Below are positions 56,935 through 64,000 of a stretch of DNA of 64,000 nucleotides, piece after piece. The notes beneath the pieces are model-generated. The model saw only the letters and a list, made by a program, of their open reading frames with translations, was not told the DNA's origin and did not search any database. A program made the position numbers and the translations under genes. Each line of letters starts with the position of its first letter. Position 1 is the stretch's first letter. Origin of the DNA: Pseudomonas fluorescens (GTDB lineage: Bacteria; Pseudomonadota; Gammaproteobacteria; Pseudomonadales; Pseudomonadaceae); NCBI RefSeq assembly GCF_002837185.1, contig NZ_KZ478002.1:1-64000 (forward strand). Reading direction: 5' to 3'.

Positions 56935-57591
56935 ATGGGCTACAAAATTCCGGACGGCGGCACCTTTCAGCACGGCGCCACTTATGGCCCGGACGTCCCG
57001 TTTTCGGCGCTGAGCAACACGGCCGAAGCCGTGGCCACTGTAACGGGTGGCACGCTGTCGGCTGGCGACATTGTGATCGTCACTTCCGGCTGGACGCGCC
57101 TGGGTAATCGAGTTGTGCGCGTCAAGGCTGCGACCGCTACCGCAATCACACTCGAAGGCATTGATACCACCGACCTGCAGGTTTACCCAGCAGGCTCCGG
57201 CATCGGCTCGCTAAAGAAGGTGCTGACTTGGGTGCAAATTCCACAAATAACCAATATGGATTTCACTGGTGGTACCCAGAACTATCTGGATGTAGTGTTT
57301 CTGGAGGACAAGCAGGGCCGCCAGATGCCTACCGATAAAGCGGCGGCCAGCTTGGCTCTGACCATTGCTGATGACCCGGGCCAGGCGTTCAACGCCATTC
57401 TGCGCGCTGCAGATGCCAGCCAGGCAATTCAGGCGGCGCGCCTTAACCTGCCAGGCAACGACACTCTGTTCTACGGCGCTTTCACTTCGTTCTCAAACCA
57501 GCCGACGGTATCCCGCAGCAACTTGCTGACCCGCACTGTCAACTTGGCACTGCAGGGCGAGCCTACCCGCTACCTGACTGTTGTGGTGTAA
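56935..57591 (+). CDS. Major tail tube protein
   Basis: A 218-residue protein from ATG 56935 (AAAGGGGAAA upstream). GYKIPDGGTFQHGATYGP at the start, a beta-sandwich pattern in the middle and LTRTVNLALQGEPTRYLTV at the end fit a siphophage tail tube protein. Copies stack into the non-contractile tail. Followed by the chaperone and tape measure, the normal order. Confidence 0.85.
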   Translation: MGYKIPDGGTFQHGATYGPDVPFSALSNTAEAVATVTGGTLSAGDIVIVTSGWTRLGNRVVRVKAATATAITLEGIDTTDLQVYPAGSGIGSLKKVLTWVQIPQITNMDFTGGTQNYLDVVFLEDKQGRQMPTDKAAASLALTIADDPGQAFNAILRAADASQAIQAARLNLPGNDTLFYGAFTSFSNQPTVSRSNLLTRTVNLALQGEPTRYLTVVV

Positions 57592-57594
57592 CTC

Positions 57595-57975
57595 ATGGCC
57601 AAGATCCGTATCGCGCAGAACGCCACGTTCACCGCGCCGGTGTTGATCCCGATCGTCGGCAGCACGCCCGAAAAGGTCGAGTTCACCTTCAAGTACCGGG
57701 ATCGCGCCGAGCTTGCCGCTCTGTTCGACGAATGGAACGAAAAGCGTAAGAAGGCACAGGCCGCACTGGGCGATAAACCGTCCTGGTCGGAAATTGTTGC
57801 TGTGGATACCGAGCAGCAAGCCCAGCAGATTAAAGACCTGGTGGTCGGCTGGGGCTTCGACGACGAATACAACGACGACAATATCGTCGCATTCGTGAAG
57901 TCCTGCCAGGGCGCCGCCGAGGCTGTCGTGAAGGCTCATGAGGGCGCATACAGCCAGGCCCGATTGGGAAACTGA
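57595..57975 (+). CDS. Tail assembly chaperone (gpG-like)
   Basis: A 126-residue protein (KVEFTFKYRDRAELAALFDE ... KDLVVGWGFDDEYNDDNIV), the first half of the gpG/gpGT chaperone pair that folds around the tape measure. The slippery heptamer GGGAAAC lies right before its stop codon, so some ribosomes should shift and add the next frame. Confidence 0.85.
   Translation: MAKIRIAQNATFTAPVLIPIVGSTPEKVEFTFKYRDRAELAALFDEWNEKRKKAQAALGDKPSWSEIVAVDTEQQAQQIKDLVVGWGFDDEYNDDNIVAFVKSCQGAAEAVVKAHEGAYSQARLGN
57966..57972 (+). other. Programmed -1 frameshift site
   Basis: G GGA AAC in the reading frame of the chaperone gene, followed directly by TGA. Slipping back one base gives CTG ATC GAC and an open frame into the next gene, making a fusion of about 233 residues. 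Lambda uses GGGAAAG in the same place. Confidence 0.85.
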
Positions 57976-57992
57976 TCGACGCCGCCCGCGCC

Positions 57993-58295
57993 ATGTATTC
58001 GCCGAGTGTGCCCGACGCGATTATCGGCATGTTCGGACTCTCCCCAGGTGATCTGGTTGAGGAAGTAGAGGTCTGGCCATGCAACTGGCCAGCCTTCCTC
58101 CTTTTCAACCGCATGTCCACCCAGTGGCGAGCAGGCGCCGGCGGAGCAATCGGTCTCGACTACAGCTGCATCCGCGACGTGGCCGGTTTCCTCGGTATCA
58201 AGAAAAAGAAACTCGCTGAAATCTTCCCTGACCTTCAGGTGCTGGAAGGCGAAGCCCTGCGCGTCATGGCGGAGGAAAGGGAAAACAGCCCGTAA
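57993..58295 (+). CDS. Chaperone frameshift extension (gpT-like, DUF1799)
   Basis: A 100-residue frame from ATG 57993 (YSPSVPDAIIGMFGLSPGDL, WPCNWPAFLLFNRMSTQWR, a DUF1799-type domain). The frame is open upstream to the slippery site at 57966, so its main product is probably the gpG-gpT fusion. The ATG has no strong start signal. Confidence 0.8.
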   Translation: MYSPSVPDAIIGMFGLSPGDLVEEVEVWPCNWPAFLLFNRMSTQWRAGAGGAIGLDYSCIRDVAGFLGIKKKKLAEIFPDLQVLEGEALRVMAEERENSP

Positions 58296-58322
58296 CCAAG
58301 GGCACTTATTCAAGGTGAGTCG

Positions 58323-61300
58323 ATGAACATTGCAGAACTCGGCGTCAAGATCGACTCGGCCGATGCAATCCAGGCTAAAACGAGCCTGGATGAGATGGCG
58401 AAGGCCGGCGGCCGGGCCGAGCAGTCCGCCGTTTCGCTGATGAACGAAATGCAGGCGCTGGAGAAGTCGCTGTCCACCAGCGCCAAAACCACCCAGGACC
58501 TGGCAAAGCAGCGTGATGCACTCGCCAAGCTGACAAAGACCGGCGCCTATGGCGAGGCTGAGGCGGCAAAGATCTCGGCTCAGCTCGATAAGCAGCAAGT
58601 GGCCTTGGCCAAGTCCGCTATGGACGAGCAGAAGGCCCTCAACAGCCTGCTGGGGGCTATTGACCCTGCCCGTGCCGCGCTGGCTAAGCTGGACACGCAG
58701 GTCGAGCAACTGGGTAAGCATCTCGACGAGGGCCGAATCAGCCAGGACCAGTACAACAGCGCCCTGGCCAAGATCGACAAGGATTACGGAAAGCTCGAAA
58801 AGACCACCACCGGCTTCGACAAGCTGCGCCTCGGTACCCGCCAAGCCCAGGAAAACGTCGTGCAGTTGGGTAACGCGCTGTCGTCGGGTGACTGGGGTAG
58901 CGGCGTTCGCGCCGTGGCTCAATTGGGAGCGGGTGCTGGTGCGGGTGCTGCCGGATTGCTGGCTATCCTGGCGCCGTTGGCACTGGCCACCGCCGCGGTT
59001 GGTGGCCTGGCCGTTGCCTACTACAAGGGAAGCGAGGAACAGGACCGCTACAACAAATCGCTGATTCTGACCGGTAACTACGCCGGCGTGAGCTCTGGTC
59101 AACTGGGCGACATGGCGCGGCAGGTGAGCGCGACCGTGGGTTCCACAGGCCAAGCTGCTGCAGTTTTGGCCATGCTTGCAGACAATGGAAAGATCGCCGG
59201 CGAGAGCTTCGAAGGCATCACCCAGGCCGCCGTATCGATGCAGGAAGCCACGGGTAAGGCAGTAAGCGAGACGGTTGCCGAGTTCGTGAAGCTGGCCGAT
59301 GACCCGGTCAAGGCATCCGCTGCGCTCAACGAGCAGTATCACTACCTTACTGCCTCGGTTTACTCGCAAATTGCCGCGCTGGAAGAGCAGGGCGACCACG
59401 CCGGCGCCGTAAAGCTGGCGACCGAGCAATATGCCGACGCGATCAACGAGCGCACGCCGAATATCCTGGAGAACCTGAGTTTCTGGGAGAAAGGCTACAA
59501 CGCCGTCGCGCGGGCTGCCGACAGCCTCAAAAATATCGGCCGACCGGATATCGGCGCCGATATCGAGCAGGCCCGGCGCGACCTGGCGAGCGCTCAGTCT
59601 GGTGATGTTGGTCTGTTCCAAAACAAGCAGGTGATGGTTGATTACTACACTAACCAACTGAACATGCTGGAAGACCAGCGCGACGCTGAAGCCGACATTG
59701 CCAAGCAAGAGGGTGAGCGTGCCAAGGCTCAACAGTCCGCGATCACTTCGATGCAGAAGGTGGACGCGCTCACCAAGTCGTCGCTGACCAATGAACAGAA
59801 ACGCGCCGAAGCCCTGAAGGATTATAAGCAGCAGCTCGAAGACATCCGCAAGGTAGCGCCGAACGATCCGCGCCTAGCCCAGGCGGTGATCGATAAAAAT
59901 ATCTCCAACATCAACGACAAGTTCAAGGATCCGAAAGCCGCTGGCACCCAGGTCGACCTGACCACCTTCAACAACGCTAAAAACGACTTGGCGGCGATCA
60001 CCGATACCTACAAGAACTACCAGAAGGAGTTGGAGGCCGCGCAGAAAGCCGGTCTGCTATCCGAGGAAGACTACCTGCTTCGTCGCCAGGCCCTGATCGG
60101 CAACGAGCTTGATCAGGTGACAGCAGCCTACGAGGCCGAGATCACTGCCCTGGAAGCATCCAAGGCCAAGAAGACAACATCGGCCACGCAAAGCATCCAG
60201 CTGGATCAGAAGATCGCCGATGCGCGCGCGGGTATGGTCAAGGCGCAGAAGGATGCGGATAGCCAGCTTGAAGTACTAGCTACCAACGAGACCGGGAGGC
60301 TCGCCAAGCAGGAGCGCTCGATTAGTTCCTACGTGCAGGCACTGGGTCAGCAACAGCGCGCGCTGGAGCTTGCTGGGCAGCGCGCAGTATTGGGCGTGGG
60401 CCAGGGTGATCGTCAGAACGCATTGAACGGGCAACTGAACAGTCAGCAAGACCGGTTTGCTCAGCAGTCGCTGGAACTGGAAAACCAGCGATCCGACCCG
60501 TCGCGAAAAATGTCGGATGAGGAATTCACCCGCAAGTCGCAGGCGCTCGCTGACGCGAACAAGAAAGCCACCGACCAGATCAGGCAGAACTACGCGGACG
60601 TGGAAAGTGCCCAGGGCGATTGGACCAAGGGCGCTACGGCTGCCTGGGAAAACTACTTGGACTCGGCAAAGGACATTGCAGGACAGACGAAGAGCCTTTT
60701 CGGCAACGCTTTCAGCTCCATGGAGGATTCCATCGTCAACTTTGCCATGACCGGCAAGGCGTCGTTCTCGGACTTCGCCAAATCGATCCTGGCCGATATG
60801 GCGCGCATCGCCACCCGGCAAGCGGCATCGGGACTGCTCGGTTCTCTCGTGGGGCTTGGCGTTTCGGCGGCAGGCGCGTATTTCGGAGGAGGCGCGACAC
60901 CAGCATCGGCTGGCTCAACCGCTGCAGGCTACAGCCCTGAAGTGCTGGCGGGCTGGTCTGGAGTCACCCAGGCCAAAGGTGGTGCATGGGCGAGCGGCGT
61001 CCAGATGTTCGCCGACGGCGGTGCGTTCACCAACTCGGTCGTAAGCAAGCCCACGGCATTCGGCATGGCCGGAGGCAAAACAGGCGTCATGGGCGAGGCG
61101 GGGGCGGAGGCGATTATGCCGCTGACTCGCACGTCGAGCGGGAAGCTTGGCGTCATGGCAATGGGTGGAGGTGGTGGATCCGGTGGCACGCAGATCAACG
61201 TTGAGGTGCATATCCACGGTGACGGCAACGCTTCCTCCACCGCTGACGCACCTGGTTACGACCTGTTCGGCAAAGAACTGGCGAACTTCGTAGAGCAGAA

Positions 61301-61370
61301 GTATCAAGAGCTGCGCTCGAAGGACATGCGCCAGGGCGGCGTCATCAACAAAGCAATCAAGGGGCGCTGA
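58323..61370 (+). CDS. Tail tape measure protein
   Basis: A 1015-residue protein whose length sets the tail length (about 150 nm at 0.15 nm per residue). Coiled-coil N-terminus (LDEMAKAGGRAEQSAVSLMN), a hydrophobic stretch near 200-240 (AGAAGLLAILAPLALATAAV), a long helical middle, a segment FSDFAKSILADMARIATRQA, and a Gly-rich C-terminus (GEAGAEAIMPLTR). All are typical of lambda H-like tape measures. Four-base-type overlap with the next gene. Confidence 0.93.
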   Translation: MNIAELGVKIDSADAIQAKTSLDEMAKAGGRAEQSAVSLMNEMQALEKSLSTSAKTTQDLAKQRDALAKLTKTGAYGEAEAAKISAQLDKQQVALAKSAMDEQKALNSLLGAIDPARAALAKLDTQVEQLGKHLDEGRISQDQYNSALAKIDKDYGKLEKTTTGFDKLRLGTRQAQENVVQLGNALSSGDWGSGVRAVAQLGAGAGAGAAGLLAILAPLALATAAVGGLAVAYYKGSEEQDRYNKSLILTGNYAGVSSGQLGDMARQVSATVGSTGQAAAVLAMLADNGKIAGESFEGITQAAVSMQEATGKAVSETVAEFVKLADDPVKASAALNEQYHYLTASVYSQIAALEEQGDHAGAVKLATEQYADAINERTPNILENLSFWEKGYNAVARAADSLKNIGRPDIGADIEQARRDLASAQSGDVGLFQNKQVMVDYYTNQLNMLEDQRDAEADIAKQEGERAKAQQSAITSMQKVDALTKSSLTNEQKRAEALKDYKQQLEDIRKVAPNDPRLAQAVIDKNISNINDKFKDPKAAGTQVDLTTFNNAKNDLAAITDTYKNYQKELEAAQKAGLLSEEDYLLRRQALIGNELDQVTAAYEAEITALEASKAKKTTSATQSIQLDQKIADARAGMVKAQKDADSQLEVLATNETGRLAKQERSISSYVQALGQQQRALELAGQRAVLGVGQGDRQNALNGQLNSQQDRFAQQSLELENQRSDPSRKMSDEEFTRKSQALADANKKATDQIRQNYADVESAQGDWTKGATAAWENYLDSAKDIAGQTKSLFGNAFSSMEDSIVNFAMTGKASFSDFAKSILADMARIATRQAASGLLGSLVGLGVSAAGAYFGGGATPASAGSTAAGYSPEVLAGWSGVTQAKGGAWASGVQMFADGGAFTNSVVSKPTAFGMAGGKTGVMGEAGAEAIMPLTRTSSGKLGVMAMGGGGGSGGTQINVEVHIHGDGNASSTADAPGYDLFGKELANFVEQKYQELRSKDMRQGGVINKAIKGR

Positions 61371-61708
61371 TGGCAATCGAACGATTCACCTGGGCAACGG
61401 AGAAGGGCGCGGAGGGCGATATCACCCAGCGCGCTCGCTCCAAACAGTTCGGTGATGGCTACGAGCAGTCGGTCGAGGATGGCCTGAACAATCGATCGCA
61501 GTCCTGGCCGGTGACCTTTACCGGTCTGAAACCGCGAATCAAGGAAATCATGGCCTTCATCGACCGGCACAAAGGGGCGAAGGGCTTCCTGTGGGAGCCA
61601 CCCCTTGGCGAGCTTGGCCTCTACAAGTGCAATGGCTACAAGCCGATTCACCGCGGGGGCCAGGTCTACGCCATCACCGCCACCTTCCAGCAAACCTTTC
61701 ACCCCTGA
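61370..61708 (+). CDS. Minor tail protein M
   Basis: A 112-residue protein: ARSKQFGDGYEQSVEDGLNN, WPVTFTGLKPRIKEIMAFID and GLYKCNGYKPIHRGG match the gpM family of lambda-like tails. It belongs to the tail tip complex. It overlaps the tape measure stop by one base. Confidence 0.9.
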   Translation: MAIERFTWATEKGAEGDITQRARSKQFGDGYEQSVEDGLNNRSQSWPVTFTGLKPRIKEIMAFIDRHKGAKGFLWEPPLGELGLYKCNGYKPIHRGGQVYAITATFQQTFHP

Positions 61709-61719
61709 GATAACCGCCC

Positions 61720-62472
61720 ATGGCACTGATCACGGACATCCAGAAACTGGAGCCCGGCGGCGAGATTCGCCTGTTTGAAATCGACGGGACTGAATACGGC
61801 GCCGATTACCTGCGCTTCCATGGCCACGCCATTCCGCATACCGCGGAGGAACTGCTCGCCTACGAGCACTCAGAAGTCGAACTGCCCGCCAAGTCGATTA
61901 TCTGGCAGGGCCAGGAGTACGCAGCGTGGCCCGTGCAGATTGAGGGGATTTCCTCGAGCAGCGACGGCACCGCCTCTCGGCCAACGTTCGCCGCCGGCAA
62001 CGTCAACGGGCGTGTCACGGCATTGTGCCTGGCCTTCGAGGACATGCTGAAGTTCAAGCTGACGGTTCGCGAGACCCTGGCCCAGTACCTGGATGCGGCC
62101 AACTTCCCCGATGGCAACCCAACTGCTGACCCGACGCAGGAGGCGCTGGAAATTTGGTACATCGACCAAAAAACCAGCGAGGACGGCGAGGCTGTGGTCT
62201 GGGAACTGTCTTCCCCGGGCGAGATCGACAACCACGGGCTGCCTGGCCGGCAGATGACGACGTTCTGCCACTGGGCCATGACCAACGGTTACCGGGGGCC
62301 GGACTGCGGCTACACCGGCGCGGCCATGTTCGACGACGAGGACAATCCCACGGATGATCCAGCACTGGATCAGTGCAAGGGCTGCCTGTCGTCCTGCAAG
62401 TTGCGCTTCGGCGAGAACAACGAACTCTCCTTCGGTGGATTCCCCGCCGTTTCCCTGATAGCCCGGAGCTGA
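61720..62472 (+). CDS. Minor tail protein L
   Basis: A 250-residue protein of the gpL family: SRPTFAAGNVNGRVTALCLA and a C-terminal Cys-rich part (PDCGYTGAAMFDDEDN and DQCKGCLSSCKLRFG) that in lambda gpL binds an iron-sulfur cluster. The four cysteines are present. It forms part of the tail tip. Confidence 0.92.
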   Translation: MALITDIQKLEPGGEIRLFEIDGTEYGADYLRFHGHAIPHTAEELLAYEHSEVELPAKSIIWQGQEYAAWPVQIEGISSSSDGTASRPTFAAGNVNGRVTALCLAFEDMLKFKLTVRETLAQYLDAANFPDGNPTADPTQEALEIWYIDQKTSEDGEAVVWELSSPGEIDNHGLPGRQMTTFCHWAMTNGYRGPDCGYTGAAMFDDEDNPTDDPALDQCKGCLSSCKLRFGENNELSFGGFPAVSLIARS

Positions 62473-62474
62473 CC

Positions 62475-63230
62475 ATGCGCAAGCACATCATTGCGGCGGT
62501 CCAGGCGCATGCGGCAGCCGAATATCCGCGCGAATGCTGCGGCCTGCTGCTGGCCGTCGGCCGGGCGCAGAAGTATTTCCCCTGCCGGAACATCGCCACG
62601 GAGCCGAACGAAGAGTTCCGGCTCGATCCCGAGGACTACGCCGCAGCGGAGGACATGGGTGATGTGATCGGCATCGTTCACTCGCACCCGGACGCCACCA
62701 GCAGGCCGTCACCGCATGACCTTGCCATGTGCGAGGCCACGGCCTTGCCCTGGCATATTCTGTCCTGGCCAGAGGGCGACATGCGCACGATCACGCCCAC
62801 GCGCATTACGCCGCTGCTCAATCGTCCGTTCGTGCATGGAGCATGGGATTGCTGGCAGGTCTGCGCTGACTGGTACGCCCGCGAATGGGGTTTGGAGTTC
62901 GAAGCCTTCCAGCGCACCGACGGCTGGTGGGAGAGTGCGGAGAACGCGAGCCTGTACGAGCAACATTACGACGCGGCCGGCTTTGTGCGAGTCGACCGGC
63001 CGCAGCGCGGCGATCTGATCGTTATGCATGTGGGCCGGACAGTTCACCCGAACCACGCTGGGATTTACCTCGGCACAGATCCGGCATTGCCTGGTGAAGA
63101 TTCGGGCGCTTTCGGCCCCGGGCCGTTCCTGCTGCACCACCTTTACGGAAGGCCGTCGGAGATCATCGTCTATGGCGGTCCCTGGCATGACCGGACACGC
63201 CTGATCCTCAGGCACAAAGATGCAAAATAA
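62475..63230 (+). CDS. Tail assembly protein K (JAMM plus NlpC/P60)
   Basis: A 251-residue protein from ATG 62475. N-terminal Mov34/MPN domain with a full JAMM metal motif HSHPDATSRPSPHD (His69, His71, Ser79, Asp82). C-terminal NlpC/P60 domain with Cys126 (GAWDCWQVCADWY) and His194 (PNHAGIYLG). In lambda K the peptidase processes tail tip proteins or cuts the cell wall. Both active sites look complete. Confidence 0.92.
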   Translation: MRKHIIAAVQAHAAAEYPRECCGLLLAVGRAQKYFPCRNIATEPNEEFRLDPEDYAAAEDMGDVIGIVHSHPDATSRPSPHDLAMCEATALPWHILSWPEGDMRTITPTRITPLLNRPFVHGAWDCWQVCADWYAREWGLEFEAFQRTDGWWESAENASLYEQHYDAAGFVRVDRPQRGDLIVMHVGRTVHPNHAGIYLGTDPALPGEDSGAFGPGPFLLHHLYGRPSEIIVYGGPWHDRTRLILRHKDAK

Positions 63231-63263
63231 CCAACATGACGCGGCAGAGCCGCAGGATATGCC

Positions 63264-63423
63264 TATGAAGCATTCAATTGAGGTGACTACAGCTGAGAAA
63301 AGGAGCATTGCCGAGCCTGTAATCCTCGACAATGCCGCGTTCCGTTGGCGCGCAGTGATTTCGGTAGGTCCAAATCAGCGTTTACTGGGATTTATTTCCG
63401 GGCGTGCTCAATCCTTGAAATGA
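63264..63423 (+). CDS. Uncertain small frame after gpK
   Basis: A 52-residue frame (KHSIEVTTAEKRSIAEPVIL ... LLGFISGRAQSLK) with CAGGAT upstream. It overlaps the leftward gene at 63392. Codon use is not decisive. It replaces the expected gpI start and may be a remnant. Confidence 0.35.
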
Positions 63424-63661
63424 ACAGGTCGATCAGATTTCCATAGAGAGTTGGCTCAACGCCCTGAGTGGGCAATGACTTCAGCTCAGTAAGATCTTTT
63501 TCCAATTGACTAACGTCTGTTTCAGGCAAATTGCATATCGCGGTAATAATGCTTGCTATAGCGTTGGTGTGTGCGGTAGCGGTGGTACTTACAGCGCTCT
63601 CAAGTGCAGCCAGTCGCTGATCGAGAGTTAGCATGCTGATGCCGCCTTTATTATCACTCAT
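63392..63661 (-). CDS. Small helical moron protein
   Basis: An 89-residue helical protein (LDQRLAALESAVSTTATAHT ... QLEKDLTELKSLP) with GGAGG before ATG 63661. Leftward within the tail module. Not recognised; the heptad pattern suggests a coiled coil. Confidence 0.6.
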   Translation of the reverse strand: MSDNKGGISMLTLDQRLAALESAVSTTATAHTNAIASIITAICNLPETDVSQLEKDLTELKSLPTQGVEPTLYGNLIDLFISRIEHARK

Positions 63662-63740
63662 TTGACCTCCAGGTCATAGTCGCGCCGATATTGGCGCTGT
63701 CCCAGTCCTTGGGCTTGCAGGTGTAGGACTGGAGAGTCCC

Positions 63741-63902
63741 TCAGTTCTTCTTGTTGCCATCAGCAGGCGGTGGCGGTGGCGGAGTGGGAGCGGTAGTTGG
63801 CATTGGCTGACGGACGTTGGTCGGCATTAAATGCTCGTTTCCAACAAAAACTTCGCCGTCGAGAAACTGCTGTTGCAAGTCTTTATTTTCATCATTAGCC
63901 AT
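63741..63902 (-). CDS. Small Pro-rich moron protein
   Basis: A 53-residue protein with a strong start signal (AAGGAGA before ATG 63902): ANDENKDLQQQFLDGEVFVG, then a proline run and a basic end. Its start overlaps the end of the partial gene upstream, so the two are coupled. Confidence 0.6.
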   Translation of the reverse strand: MANDENKDLQQQFLDGEVFVGNEHLMPTNVRQPMPTTAPTPPPPPPADGNKKN

Positions 63903-64000
63903 TTGATTCTCCTTGTGTGAATTCTACCCAATTGACTTTGTCTGCGTTGATCATGAAAGAGGCGGTACCCTCGCATTTAAATATGTTTGAGCCATTTATC
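63895..64000 (-). CDS. Partial gene at the right edge
   Basis: The last 34 codons of a leftward gene (INGSNIFKCEGTASFMINAD then KVNWVEFTQGESNG) enter from the right edge. The stop overlaps the ATG of the next gene by eight bases. First part of the small leftward group inserted between gpK and the expected gpI/gpJ. Not recognised. Confidence 0.5.
   Translation of the reverse strand, partial: INGSNIFKCEGTASFMINADKVNWVEFTQGESNG

Overview
The window is from a Pseudomonas of the fluorescens type. It has GC-rich host DNA with a FecI/FecR pair, PatB, Ggt, UppP, AzoR and YbiT, and REP palindromes of the family common in that group. It divides in two. Positions 1 to about 17,540 are ordinary chromosome. 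From about 17,560 to the end of the window is one lambdoid, long-tailed (siphovirus-type) prophage whose right end lies beyond the window.

Host part: start of nrdB with a pair of NrdR boxes; an iron-type sigma/anti-sigma pair without a receptor gene beside it; a small molybdate-binding protein; a possible deamidase-like protein; patB; ggt; an exonuclease III; a nicotinamide riboside kinase/transporter pair; a chemoreceptor; uppP; several small enzymes and regulators; an MFS transporter; and ybiT. Two REP doublets lie between genes. The prophage sits directly in front of ybiT, about 20 bases from its TTG start.

Prophage left (leftward) arm, 17.5-33.5 kb: integrase, excisionase-like protein, a Dam-like and a repeat-rich Dcm-like DNA methylase, an ASCH protein, NdpA, a Gp157 / Rad52-like annealing protein / GHKL ATPase block, and many short, translationally coupled genes. 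Single rightward genes (morons), several AT-rich, interrupt this arm. Two of them share a 24-base repeat plus a hairpin just before their start codons.

Immunity and control region, 33.4-38.4 kb: a leftward promoter with two operator-like palindromes (PL/OL), a LexA box driving a DUF1654 gene, accessory genes in the position of lambda rex (a zinc-ribbon membrane protein, a P63C protein with its own operator), a CI-type repressor, three operator-like sites (OR), Cro and CII.

Rightward early region, 38.4-42.5 kb: HNH protein, O-like replication protein with iterons inside the gene, NinB, NinG and a possible Q-type gene. A TTGACA promoter and a terminator follow. Between that terminator and a second one lies the most surprising gene of the window, a LOV-domain (blue light) hybrid histidine kinase. 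Late region, 44.7-64 kb: two holin-like proteins, terminase, portal, capsid, connector and tail genes in canonical order, including a -1 frameshift site (GGGAAAC) in the tail chaperone, tape measure, M, L and K. A group of leftward small genes then lies where gpI would be expected. An inverted repeat (CGCGCCACG...CGTGGCGCG) occurs three times across the prophage. No CRISPR array, tRNA or rRNA gene was seen.
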